Origin: Dendrocalamus latiflorus
Taxonomy: Eukaryota > Streptophyta > Magnoliopsida > Poales > Poaceae
Assembly: GCA_017311315.1 (NCBI GenBank)
Contig: CM029612.1
Location: forward strand, 18,173,125 to 18,237,124
Direction of reading: 5' to 3'
Length of the DNA stretch: 64,000 nt
The notes beneath the pieces are model-generated. The model was given only the letters and a program-made list of their open reading frames with translations. It searched no databases and was not told the origin of the DNA. Position numbers and translations under genes: made by a program. Below, piece by piece: positions 35,489-47,773 of the stretch. The number at the start of each line of letters is the position of its first letter. Positions within the stretch are counted from its first letter, which is position 1.

Positions 35489-36429
35489 ATCTCCCTCTTG
35501 ATGAATACATTGATAATACTTCAAAATCATTTGAATGAGTTGTATTTTGAAAGAAAAGTAAAATTTTCGAAAAGAAAGCTTCAAAACTGCAGAAAAATGA
35601 ATTTGACAAACCACAACCAAAAACTCTCTCAGAAAACTCTCCCTCAGCATAAGAGAAACAATTGTATTTTCTCCAATTTCTCCCTACCATCTCCAATTTC
35701 TCCCCTTTTGGCAATGTAAACATCACTAAACTTATTTAGCAATTTATATCAATGATAGGTATCTCAACAACGATCAAACTAATTATAAAGAGCATAATGA
35801 GATATCACAACTGAAAGTTAAAGCTTAAAAATGAAGTAAACCTTAAATTTAGATGAACTAGTAGTCTCATATAACAACATATTACTCCTCACTCAAGTCT
35901 TAAGCATGTTGCATGCTTGTAGAATATGTCTTTTCATGATGGCATACTTAAAGCATACTTATTTTCATTTATGCACTTTTTTTGTGCCGCTCTTTTTTTG
36001 TATGTTATGCTTGAAGCATACATCTTTTCAAATGTCTTTTTCTTATTTTTTTTATAACATGCCAAAATGACTAACCATAAAAAGATTGCAACATGGAACA
36101 TACGAGCCTCATATCTAAAATTTAAAATAAGACTTATAATCAAGCTAATTCTTTTAGATGAACATCGTAAAGTACTATCTATAATCAATCTAGTCAAAGT
36201 ACTCCGCTATGTCATGCTTAGTGCAAATGTAACAAATTAATTATAACCAGTCATGATCGAAATTACACAGCATATGAATAAATATGATAAAGAAAACTCT
36301 ACAACTCTTTTGATTCAATGGCTCAAAGTTGAAGAAATGTTTGACAAGTATAATAAACAAAGCTTCTGAAAAATCTTTAAACAACAAGCTCCCCTTGAAA
36401 TAATCCCATAGGATGAAGAACACCCATTT

Positions 36430-39410
36430 CACTTCTGAAAAGAGCATAACGAGAAGAATTAAGTGTTCTTTCAAATGAACATCTCCTTTTTCCACACGGT
36501 CTCTAAGAAAATGATATCGAATATCAATGTGTTTGATTTTTGAATGTTGCAAAGGATTTTTAGCAATACTAATGGCACTATTGTTATCACAAAAAATTGG
36601 TACACTATCCAATTCTAAACCAAAATCCTTAAGCATAGCTGCCATCCAAAGCAATTGTGAGTAACAAGAAGTGGCAGCTACATATTCAGTCTTTGTAGTG
36701 CAAAGTGCAACGGAGAACTGTTTCCTGGAAGCCCATGAAACAAGAGATGTGCCTAAAATGTGACATGTGCCAGAAGTTTATTCCTATCAATTCTACAACC
36801 CCAAAATACGCATCTAAATATGCTCTAAGGGTAAGGCATGATGAAGAAGAATACCATAAGCCAAATTTCAAAGTTGACTAAAGATACCTAAAAATTCACT
36901 TTATCACCTGTCGATGTGAAGCACGTGGAGAAGCCTGAAAATGAGCATACATACACACAACAAAGTGAATGTCTGGCCTCGAAGTAGTGAGATACAGAAG
37001 AGAGCCAATCATGCTTCTATATTTCTTTTATTAACAAGCTCTCCGTCCTTGTCAGGATCTAACATTGTAGTAGATCCCATTGGTGTGGAAATTGGTTTGA
37101 TTGTCTCCATGTCAAAATGACAAAGTAGATCCTTAGTGTACTTGGTTTGATGAACAAAAATATCTAGCTTTGATTGCTTCATTTGAAAGCGTAGGAAGAA
37201 CATGAGTTCTCTCATCATGCTCATCTCAAATTCTCTGCTCATAGTATCTGAAAACTTGAAAACAAGAGCATGAGAGGAACCACCAAAGATGATATCATCG
37301 ACATAAATCTGAACAAATAAAAGATCATTGCCATACTTGAAAGTAGGGATGAAAACGGTAGAAAACGGTCGGAAAACTCCTCAACCGTTTTCTACTTCTA
37401 CATTTGAATACGAAAACGAAAGCGGTAAAGCCGGACACGAAAACGAACGCGAACTTACGGAATATCGAGAATTTCAAAAACGAACCAATTCGAGCGGAAT
37501 TATGTCGAACACGGTCGGTATACGAAAATTCAATACGGAATACCGACCTGTAGGACCAAGTGCATAACAATTAACAAGTGACCAAGTACATAACAATTAC
37601 CAAGTGCATGATCAAGTTCAAGTGCATATAATAATTAACAAGTGCATGACCCTTGGTCTTAAGTATTAACACAATAGCCGACACAAATACAAATACAGTG
37701 GCGGACCCAGAATTTTACCAAAGGGTATGCCGCACCAAAATTTTCATATGCACCAAAATAAATCTATGAGCAGAATATCACTTGAAATTTAAAGCCAACA
37801 TAGTAGGTACCTCTTATAACTATGTCTGTAGAAAATAAATCTATGAGAAGTTTGTGCACTGCTCCATGAAGGAAGACAACTTCTTGACCCAAAATGTATT
37901 GTCGCAGTGGGGACCGGGTAGGAGCTGTTTTTGGTATAAGCTAATGTTAGTCTCCTCATCAATATAAATGGAGAATTTTTTTGCATAGGCCTAACATGAG
38001 TTGCACGACTAATAGTAAATTAGCCATATATATCTTCTACTAATGAATAAGCTTAAGCTGTCAACCATTGATTAAATTTAAACACCAGACATTATCTTCA
38101 AACATGGTCAGTTACACCAGTAATTAAGGTCCTTATTTTTCCCATCATTAATGTGAAGGTGATTCGATTGACTGAAGCAGAAAGCTAACAGCAAAATTGT
38201 TTTGTTCATACAGTAGTTAATTATCTATTCCCTGGAAATTAGAACCTAGGTAGAGGTAGTGTCTGCAAAGCTGATAAGTACAAATATATGCCTTGCAAAT
38301 TTTTTATGGTTAGCAAAAGAATTAATCCTCTGAGCATATACGAGTTCGGCGGTTACCTGAGCGTCGTCACTTACAGTTTTGCCGCCCATCTGAAACTGGA
38401 ACTCCAAAGTCCAATCCATGGTAGGCAAATCGCCGAACAGCTTGAGTGCATTCCAGAGAGAGGGAAAATGGCACCCACCGAGAGGCTCGGACACAGCGCG
38501 CGGCATTGGCGTCTGCGGCTGCTGAGACCACTGAGGTGGCGACTGCGACAGCCACTCTCCCGCGCGGCAGTGACGGGGCCGACCCGCGCTCGTGCAGTAA
38601 GGACGACAAAGACGGCGCCCTCGACAAGCTCCCACAAGTCGCAGCGGCAGCGCAACCAAAGGAGATTGATACCCATGCCGATGCCGTCCCAGACACGTGA
38701 GGCAGAGACACGAATGCGGAATGCCTCCCGAAGACCCGAAGACGCGCCGCGGCGGATAGGATGGGAAGGGGAGGAGACGGCCAGAGCAGAGGCCATACCG
38801 CCAGAGAGTAGGGCTGGGGCGCTGGTGCTGGGCTGTGTGAAACTGTGAATTGGGCTGGGGCGCTGTGGGCTATGAGACTAGTGGGCCAAATTCGGTTTAA
38901 ACCGTATTTACAATACGGTATATTCCGAATAAAATGTAGAAAAGTAGAAAACGGTCGGAAAACGCCTAAACCGTTTCCGCTCCGTTTTCGAATTTGGTAT
39001 TCCGTATTTCGAACCGAATTCGAATTTGTCCGAAAATACGAATTCGATCGGGTCAAATGTAGAAAACGATGCGGTTCGGTACGGGATATTTCCGTTCCGT
39101 TTTCATCCCTACTTGAAAGTAAACAATGTTTTATCTATGTTACCTATTTAAAAGTCATTTTAAGCAAATTATGATTTAAACCTATCATACCTTGCCTTGG
39201 TGCCTGCTTAAAGCTATATAAAGCTTTGGACAGTTTGTAGATATGATCATGAAATTTATGATTTTCAAAACCAGGTGGTTGTCTTGCATAAACTTTTTCC
39301 TCAATATAGCCATTAAGAAAAGTGCTTTTAACATCCATTTGATACAACATAAAACACTTAGATGCAACAAATACTAAAAGAATTCTAATGGCTTGTAATC
39401 TAGCAACAGG
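36430..39410 (-). pseudogene. Copia 1 reverse transcriptase and RNase H, split by hAT
   Basis: 39144-39410 reads YQMDVKSTFLNGYIEEKVYA and LSKALYSFKQAPRQ, the front of the copia reverse transcriptase. The hAT element (37344-39111) interrupts, then the frame resumes at about 37335 with LLFVQIYVDDIIFGGSSHAL, so the YVDD catalytic motif is retained. 37009-37242 continues SREFEMSMMRELMFFLRFQM ... KYTKDLLCHFDM. RNase H lies at 36430-36871, with LWMAAMLKDFGLELDSVPIF, CDNNSAISIAKNPLQHSKIK and HIDIRYHFLRDRVEKGDVHL. Several stops. Confidence 0.85.
37344..39111. mobile_element. Non-autonomous hAT element, 1,768 bp
   Basis: Perfect 15-bp terminal inverted repeats TAGGGATGAAAACGG and perfect 8-bp duplication cttgaaag at 37336-37343 and 39112-39119, both diagnostic of hAT. 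Subterminal gaaaacggtcggaaaac occurs near both ends (37363 and 38946) in the same orientation. No transposase. 38440-38830 is GC-rich with open frames in several phases but no domain I recognise; it may be captured host sequence. At 37692 cagtggcggacccag resembles the start of another hAT-type repeat, with no matching end seen. Confidence 0.92.
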
Positions 39411-39789
39411 TGCAAAAGTTTCATTAAAATTAAGACCTTCTACCTACGTAAATCCCTAAGTAACAAGTCTAGCTTTATTTCGAATAACAACACCATCACT
39501 ACTTTGTTTATTCTTAAAAAACCATTTAGTTCTAATAACATTATGACCATGAGGAGATGAAATTAAAGTCCAGACTTTATTATGCTCATAATTTTCTAAT
39601 TCGTCATGCATGGCATTAATTCAAGACTTATTAGATAAAGCGCGACTTACATCTTGGAGTTCAAAAGAGGAAACAAAAGTAGCATGAGCATGTGAGGCAT
39701 TTGAGTTATACCTGTTGCGAAGAACTCGCAAACTTAACTCACCAATCATTTGTTCAGGAGGATGTCGTCATTCAATATGTAAGGGAGCC

Positions 39790-41122
39790 TATGGAGTCAT
39801 CGGTGAAGTAGGTGTAGCAGTAGTGGCCTCTACCTTATTGAAGGTAGGAGCAGAGCCACTAGCTGTAGACTCCATCGGTGTAGATACGTGTGTCAAAGTG
39901 TGAATCAGGGTTTCCCTTTCATTGTCGTCAGAGTCATAGAAGACGTCTTCTGGTGCATCAGTTACCTGTGTACCTGCATTGTCAGGTCTAGTACCAGGAC
40001 TAGCCTCATCAAAAGTGACCTCGTAGGTCGCAGCAAGTTTGTTAGTTTCTAAGTTGAGTACACGATAACCTCGAGTGTGAGTAGCATAACCAAGAAAAAT
40101 GCTATATGAAGATCTAGTTTCAAATTTATCAAGATTACTATATTTAAGAATAAAATACCAACATCCAAACACTTTCAAGTGCGATATATTAGAGATATAT
40201 TAAGCAGTAGAAATAGCCTCAGCCCAATTCTTCCTAGAAGTAGCATGTTCATTTAACATCATTCTAGCTATCTCAACTACAGTTCTATTTTTTATGTTCT
40301 ACCACACAGTTCTGTTGTGGCACACGAGATGAAGAGAATTGATGGCCTATACCTTTTCAGCACAAAAAGAAGCAAATGATGTGCTTTTGAATACATTTCC
40401 ATTATCATTTCTAATTGCTCTAAGCACTCATGGGAGTTCATTAGCAAGTCTAAGAGTAAGTTCTCTAAAATGACTAAAACCTTCGTTCTTAGATAGTATA
40501 AAATAAACCCAAGAGTATCCAGAGTAATCATTAACAATAACAAGAACATATTATTTACCTCTAGCAGTCTGAACCCTAGCCAGACCTACAGTGTCCACGT
40601 GTAAGATGAACAAACTAAATCCATTGACTTTTCAATTGTAAGATTAGGTATTACTCTAACAAGATTCAAATTACTAATACAAGCAACATGATAAAAACCA
40701 ATATGTCCTAACCTACGGTGCCAGCGAAATAAATCCTTAGAATAAGATGAAATAAGACACTTAAGGTCGGAAGATGATGAATATGAAAACTCACCCATAA
40801 ACAAACGTCCAACTTGAATAATTTTGCATACTAGATCGCCAGATGAATCTAAGATGTGGCATGAATGCTTTTTAAAGCTCATTTCAAGATCATCGTCTAT
40901 CAACTGTGAAACAGAAAGCAAATTATGGCTTAACTTACTGATGAGAGAGATATCTTTTAAGATGAACTTGTCGTCGACACGCACGATACCTTTTGCAAGA
41001 ACTTGTCCTTGAGAATTATCCGCAAAAGTGATCATCTCATCACCAGGGGCACAAGTGAGGGAGGAAAACCATTGTGAGTCTCCAGTCATATGGCGAGACC
41101 AACTAGAGTCAATGAGCCACAT
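39790..41122 (-). pseudogene. Copia 1 protease and integrase
   Basis: 40586-41122 reads MWLIDSSWSRHMTGDSQWFS (protease, with D-S-S-W in place of D-S-G-C/A), then SKLSHNLLSVSQLIDDDLEM and LFRWHRRLGHIGFYHVACIS with the HxxxH start of the integrase zinc finger. The catalytic integrase core is badly decayed in 40250-40585. 39789-40178 gives the C-terminal part: LKVFGCWYFILKYSNLDKFE, YSIFLGYATHTRGYRVLNLE. Several stops and frameshifts. Inactive. Confidence 0.8.
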
Positions 41123-42399
41123 GTTCTCCTCCCGCTTGCGACAAGTTTACAAAGCACTATCAAACGTCGGTATCTTAGTATTGGGGTTAGAGAATAAAGA
41201 TTTAGATAATCAGTACTGGGATACATGACGAATAGGAGTAAAAGTATGCATTGATAAAGATTTAAGAGCAGAATAATCGCTATCAGATTCCAGTCAGATC
41301 ATCATTGATGCGTTGTTCTGACCACCGGGTGGTCTGACCTCCTTAGAAAGGCTGGTCTACCTGTTAATTGGTCTGATCGCATGGAAAACACTAGTCTAAC
41401 TGGTCCTATCACAAAACTCCTGAACTTGCAAAAAATTGATTAGAGGGACCAAGGCGACGATAAGGAGGTTGCACAAACTCCACTGCAGAACTAGAAATCT
41501 TTCTTTTCTTTCTTCGCTTTTCAAAAATAAAATTGAACCAAATAACCCTCTCTACCACAATGAGTACATTACTACTTGACTTGTTGAGAAGTCGTATCTA
41601 TTGGCTTCACAGCACCTACTTTGGCAGATGGATCCTTTGCAATACCAACAGATTTAAAGACAATTTATTTTGGTTCATATATTACTTGAACATTTCCAGG
41701 TTCAAGTAACTTTACAACCTTAGGAGGATTATCCTTAGCATGTTCAACAAAATTGAGTCCTAGACTATGATTTTTCAAACTTGTTTTCGACTTGTATCGG
41801 ATCATATTTAAAATTTTATTACCAAAGAAAAATCTCTTAAATGTGTTCTTAAGATACTAATTTTTTTAGCCAATGAAGAACAAGATGTGCACTAAACAAG
41901 TTCTTTTACTAGATTCTTGGAAGCACTAGATTAAGCCAAGCTTTATTTTTCAGCAAAACCATTGAATTTCCTAATTAAAACATCAATTTCAATATTTAAC
42001 TTAGGATAATTTGAGCATGATAGGTTTCATGATAAAATATTTGTTGAATATATTTCTGAGATACATTAAGTTTAGCTTCTAGCAATTCACAGTTAGAACA
42101 AGTTTTAGAAGAATTAAGCTTGAGCTTTTCAATTTCATTATTAGCAAAATTTAATTTTTTATCACATAAGTCATACGCCAATCTTAATTCATCAATTTTA
42201 GCATTTACATCCCTAAGTCGAACCAAGTGTGATGCATTAATTGTTCTAGCAGTTTTCAACTCAGAATGTAAAACTTAACACGACTCACATGATTCATCAT
42301 TAGGAATAGAAACTCTAAGTCTATTAATTTCAAAATTTAAGTTTTTAACAATAAAATTATTTTCTTTCAATTTCTTTTTTTTCCTTTTCAATTTAATAG

Positions 42400-43597
42400 C
42401 AAGTTTAACTAAACCATCTTCAAGCTCATGATATGACGTTCTTATCTCATTAAGATCACTGTTATCGTCGTTATCATTGTCGTTGTTGTTTCATGCCATG
42501 ATGCACATGCCCGTGAAGTTGTCATTATTCTTCTTCTTCTTACTTTTGGCATCATCATCGTCGTGGTCATCGTCGTCGCAACTCTCATATTCCACATTAC
42601 TCAAATTAAGGTGCTCGATAGATGAACGAACCTTTTTAGCAAATTTGCGATGAAATTACCACCCTTAGAGTTGGTGTTCTTGGATGGTTGATGACAACAA
42701 TTCTTGTCTTACTTAATCACCTTTCCCTTGAGGTTGGGACAATCCATCTTAATATGGCCTGGCTCGCCATACTCATAGCACCTGATCGAAACTGACACTC
42801 CACCTCGCTTCCTCATTCTCGTGTTGTTAAATGCTTTGTATGCCCATGAGGAGATCAACACTAAGTCCTCTTTAGGGAGCTATTCAAACTGTTTCTCTAA
42901 AAAGGAAGACGTAGTATACAAAGGGATACAAGACAAAGAACTCGACGAAGCAGCCTGCACGGGGTTAGTCATAAGTGCTAAAGATGAAGGTTTATAAATC
43001 CTAGATGGCAAATCTTCCATCTCATAGGTTTTCAATCTAGAGTAAAGATCATCCATGGCTAAAGTATTTAGATTGATAGTTTGATTGATAGTTGTGACAA
43101 CCATTAACCACTTAGAACCTAAAGATATCAAAATTTTAGTTGCATTCTTTCCATCAGTAGGAATAACATTAACATCACGCAAATCACTCAAGATTTTCTT
43201 AAAACAAGCAAATAGATCATCGATAGATTCACCAAGCTTTATAGCAAAATTGGAGCATTTTTCTATAAATATTTTTACACACTTTTTTTATTTTAGTGAT
43301 TCCTTCATGATAATCGCGAAGAGTTTTCCATATTAAGTGGGCAAAATTAGTATGAGCTATACGATCAAATTCTTTGTGAGAAATCCCTTGAAATAGCAAG
43401 TTACAACCTTGAGCATTTAAATCAACATATGTTTTTATTTAAATTAGTAACAGTAGCAGAAACCTCATAAGGTGTAGAAACTTTTTTCCAAGTATCACTA
43501 CCTTGAGTCTCAATGTAGGCTTGCATACGACACTTCCAAAAAGCAAAAGCAGTTACATCTAGTGTGAGAGAATGATTCATATATTTCTTTGATGCCA
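42400..43597 (-). pseudogene. Copia 1 gag
   Basis: ATG at 43597 reads MASKKYMNHSLTLDVTAFAF, then the capsid domain including SDLRDVNVIPTDGKNATKIL and LNTLAMDDLYSRLKTYEMED (42880-43191). Frameshifts lie near 43440 and 43200-43300. A zinc knuckle RCYEYGEPGHIKMDCPNLKG (about 42725-42790) has Tyr where the second Cys should be. Further on is an Asp-rich run encoded by gat/gac triplets (42470-42590). Confidence 0.8.
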
Positions 43598-43621
43598 TAG
43601 CGACCTCGCTCCGATACTACT

Positions 43622-44994
43622 TGTAAGATCGAATACCGCAATCAGAGGGGGGTGAATGATTGCTTTCACTTTTTGAAACCTTTTAGTGGTTGATGATGAT
43701 TTCGATCGCTCAGCGCTCAACCGTTCACTTGTCGTAAACTCTTACTAGTCGTAAACTTTGATGATGGTTTCAATCGCTCAGCACTTGACTGCTCGCTCGA
43801 TCACTCAGCTACTGTAAACTCTTTACCAGTTGTAAACTTCGACTACTACCGGTAGTCGTAAACTTCGACCACTTCTACACACGTAAACTATGACTAGTTC
43901 ATACTCTGATTTTTGACCGGTTAGCACTCGTAAGCTTCGACTACTTTCCACGTGCTCGAACTTCGACCAATTTGAACGTACTCAAACTTTGACTACTTTG
44001 CACAAGGTTGTAACTTTGACTGTTTTGTACATACTCGAGACTTCAACTAGTTGCACGTACTTGATATCAACACCGGGAGCAGAACCTCTCGATCACCTGT
44101 GCTTTCGAGAATTTAGCGCCTTCAAGTACTCGTATTTTCTTTGTTTTCCCGACAGTAATTCGACACCTTTGCACGTAGTTGTAAGCTTCAATCCAACTGC
44201 AATCACCATTAGTTTTTTGACCAAATCAAGAACAAGATTGATTCATGGTGATGTTTATTACTAGATTTTTGTGGATTTTCAAAGTACCCTAAAAAACACC
44301 CCTAAAAGCCTAGCCAAAACTAAAGCCTCCTCCATCTTTTCCAAAAGCCATACATCTGCTATGCCCCTCCGACTTCATTTATATCATCTGACTCCTTAAG
44401 AGTCCTCTCCAAATAGATCGCGAATTCGAGTCTTAAATCAACTCCTACAACCAACATATCATCTACCTTCCAAACATGAGTTTTCCGAAATTCCAACCTT
44501 TCAACATCTTACATGTCGAAGCCTCCAGAACCGCATCTCCCGTATCTTCTCCACATATCATCTACCTTTGTTCTCCACATGCCCAATCATGAGCTCGACA
44601 ATTTTGTGACATCCTCAACCATTTGAACCTCGAATCCCCCATCCTAGTCCCGGTACTCCTCGTCATGGACCATGATCGCCTCCATACTCAACCTGTATAT
44701 GCAAAGACGAAAAGAACATTTTTCTGGCACAAATTCTCTCCAACTTAACCAACATCAATCCATACACGCATAACATAACATGATTCACCCATAAACAAGA
44801 AGCAATTTAGCCAAACCACAAACCGGTCCGACCGCCCTTAACATAGCAGTAAGACCACAATACTTGAATACTTCAGCACTTTTCAGTTTTCACACAAGTG
44901 CATCAACCGAAACTTATACAAACACAAAATCCAATTTAACGCATGTCAATTATTCAACATTACAATATTCACGACCTATCTACATGGTCTAACA
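43622..44994 (-). repeat. 5' LTR of copia 1
   Basis: 1,373 bp; in element orientation starts TGTTAGACCATG and ends CGATCTTACA. It shows the same degenerate cgtaaacttcgac repeats as its partner and the block tctagaggcttcgac-like sequence also found in the solo LTR at 2203-3821. Confidence 0.9.
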
Positions 44995-44999
44995 GATTC

Positions 45000-45798
45000 A
45001 AGCATGCCCTTTCAAAAAAAAATCAGATTCAAGACTTAGACATGTCTAGATAATGTGACTAGTCAATTTTGAGAACATAATGTTCAGGGGAAAAACTGAT
45101 GTTAGCAATATTACCTGGAAGCTCACGTCCAGGGTCCACTCCACTCTGATGTGTTTCATCAAGCACATTTCTAATGTTTGACCATGATCTTGTTGCAGTG
45201 CAACATTACAAATTCTTATATAAATGAAGCCTATGCACTTCTTGAAGTTTTGCTCGATTCAACATTTGTTTGAAATTTCAAGTGACGCTGGAATTAGCCC
45301 TCCTATATCTTGCTGTGATGCTTGGATCTGTTTCTCTGTGTCATGTCTCATGATAATGTTGGGATTGAAGCACTTCGAAGTGTCTTCCTTTTTCCCTCCG
45401 TTCACTAACTGGGTAGGATCTAGTCATAAGCGGTTTGCATTCCTGAACATAGTGATTAAATGGGAAAGCGAGTGAAAAAGAAATAGAAGAAAAACAGACA
45501 AGAGACAACCTTATTGAACCATGAATTTGACAACATAATACTGCAAAGAGGATGATGTCTATGACTCTGTGCATCCCATTGTCTAGTTGACTTGTCATGT
45601 TGTCCCGACACGGTGTGAATTGCCACAACTGTATTTGTCTTGCTTCTATCCATCTGAATAATCTTAAGCCAAACAATCACAGAGAAAATGGGCATCTACA
45701 TTGATATCTTATCGTAGTATGGTTGTTTTTCGGTTTAAATAGCATTCATGAAGTAATAAATCCTCAATTATATTGATGTCTCTCTCCTCTGCTGTCAG
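45000..45798. other. Intron or intergenic stretch
   Basis: No confident gene. On the minus strand 45120-45190 reads SNIRNVLDETHQSGVDPGRE and ends in a CCAG|GTAATA donor-like junction; this may be an isolated exon of an unrecognised gene. Confidence 0.35.
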
Positions 45799-45991
45799 TT
45801 TCATGAAGTTGAGGCTAGACAGGGTCTTAGCAGAGCAGTTTGATGCAGAAACACTTGAAGAGGCATTGGCTTCTAACCCTGTTGAGTTGAAATTTGAGAA
45901 GCCTGAGAAATGGACAGCTCCATACCCTAAATACGAGTTTGGATGGTGGGAGCCCTTCTTACCTCCAAAGTCCAGCAATGGCACGGCTTAG
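45799..45991 (+). pseudogene. Last exon of an unidentified plus-strand gene
   Basis: After a tctgctgtcag acceptor the frame reads FMKLRLDRVLAEQFDAETLE ... FEKPEKWTAPYPKYEFGWWE then PFLPPKSSNGTA and stop TAG (45989-45991). The composition (aromatic and Pro-rich, no repeats) and a clean acceptor look like real host coding sequence. I do not recognise the family. No upstream exon was found; the copia element at 34117-44994 lies in the way, so the gene may be a relic cut off from its 5' part, or its earlier exons lie beyond that insertion within or left of 33.7 kb. Called a fragment for that reason. Confidence 0.5.
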
Positions 45992-47773
45992 AGATAAGTG
46001 GCAATCCAGATGAGCAATGTAAGATTTCTTCCATGAAAGTGATGAATGTAATTTTTAATTTTCACTATGTTTATGTAGTCCTTGAGGTTGTGGGAGTACA
46101 GTTAGCTACAATAGTTGCAGAGATTGCTGTACTTTTGGTAATGCCAAATAAGCAGTGGTTTTGTTTTGGAATATCGTGGTTCTGTTATGGTTGGTGGTAT
46201 ATTTTCTTCATGGATGATGCACCCTCCTATAAGTTGTAATTTGAGGAACTGGCAGTCAACCAGGTCCTAAATTACTTCTAAACCACCAACATGTGAATCG
46301 ATAATGGTTTCCAGTCCGGCAGTAAAAAAACGATTTAAACAGACAGTGTCAATCATAACAGATGAATTTGAAGGTCTACCCCTAATAGTCGTATATAATC
46401 ACAAGATTTCGTTATCCTAGTATTATGGCACTACTACAAATAGAAATATATAAAGTGTAAGCAACAGAAAAAGTTATTGACATGTAGTCAAGATTTTAAT
46501 AGCCATGATAATATTGGGGTAGCTCATGTTTTCCGTTATCCTATATTCTTATACAAGTGATCCCCACTCACTGCAATCAAAACATATCACCGTAGGAAGT
46601 TAACACGTGCCAATACATATGGAAAATTACATTGTACCAGTTAGCAAGAATGATTATTGCAACTTTAATTAACAAAAAAGATGAGATAGATGTCCAATAG
46701 AAGTCCCATGTTCTAATGTACAGAAAGCTTATCAGACTATTGAGACACATACAACAGATGCACAGTACCTACAAGGGTACATCAGTGAAGGATAAAGCCA
46801 CCAAAGTTAGAATACTGTACTGAAATTACAAGTCATTACCTGCATTCTGACCAACACACAACAACATTGATTCCCTAGTGACCGAAACTAACTCAACCTT
46901 ACAAATTTAAAGCTTGAAACAATCTACGGATCTTGTGATTTCTCCTCGTCCAATCTTCCGATGCTTCAGAATCTGCAGAATCAAACGAAAACATGGCTTG
47001 AGGACCTGTGATAAACTTAACTGAAAGCAAAACGCGTAATAGTATAGACCATGCAAACATGTGGTAGGCTTTCTTAAAAGAAACGAATTTGGTTGGTATA
47101 ACAATCTTCATGCGCTTAATACTACTATAGTATTAGTGATAGCACCAAATGGCCCATGTGAACCCTCTATTTCGTGCATGTGTCTCCTTGGGATTAACAA
47201 GTGCTAATGTTTTCAGAAGGAAGACTAAGTGGCATGTCAAATTTCTGTCCGAAGGAGGAACATAGGGAAAAACACTGTAATGAGCAGTGGTATTACTTAC
47301 TTCTTCTCAATAAACCTTTTCAAATGATGAAATTTAGGACCTATTTACATTAATTTCTGCTTATAATTTTTATTTAAAGAAGCTAAAAACTAGTATGAAT
47401 ATCTTTTTTTAAGAGTTTTTTTACTCCTCTCACTACCGTCTCACTCGCGGTGCAAAAGTAAATGGCAGGAAGAGTCACGTGCACGAAACCACCAAGAAAG
47501 TGAAAAAGTTTTGGGAAAGCTGGTCAACGTTCTTCTTATAGTGCTACAAGAAATAAAAGTAAATCAATGATTAAACAAAAAGAAGAAAAGGAAAGGTACA
47601 TGTGGCCATGGTTGTCACGCAAAAATTTCAAGACTACAAGCAGATCAAGTCAAGAATGGAAAGAATCCACTGCACGATCAAGAATTGCGGAGCACAAGCA
47701 CGCCGCAATGCCTAGATACATACATGATACACAGGAGAGGGACGAAGAAGGCCGGACGCCGGGCGCGCCGCCG
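45992..47773. other. Intergenic stretch
   Basis: Mostly AT-rich with no gene I can support. A minus-strand segment at 46899-46975 after a tgattctgcag acceptor reads SEASEDWTRRNHKIRRLFQA then LNL and stop, and could be a terminal exon, but no partner exon was found. Confidence 0.4.

Larger units (their letters stand above)
34117..44994 (-). mobile_element. Ty1/copia retrotransposon 1, full length, old, with nested hAT
   Basis: Two LTRs in direct orientation (34117-35488 and 43622-44994), flanked by gattt (34112-34116) and gattc (44995-44999), one mismatch. Read on the minus strand: 5' LTR, a primer-binding-like tagtatcggagcgaggtcgc, gag from ATG at 43597, protease, integrase, reverse transcriptase, RNase H, polypurine tract aagagggagat, 3' LTR. 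The hAT insertion at 37344-39111 splits the reverse transcriptase. About 9.1 kb without it. Order and RNase H text fit the copia superfamily, perhaps the SIRE/Maximus group (inference). Confidence 0.92.

Noticed and set aside
38246..39056. Minus-strand frames in the hAT element
   Set aside because: No transposase motif (no hATC dimerisation region or DDE context); kept only as possible captured sequence.
46899..47111. Minus-strand frame ending RRNHKIRRLFQALNL
   Set aside because: The last 24 codons after a possible acceptor look coding-like, but no partner exon was found, so I did not call a gene.
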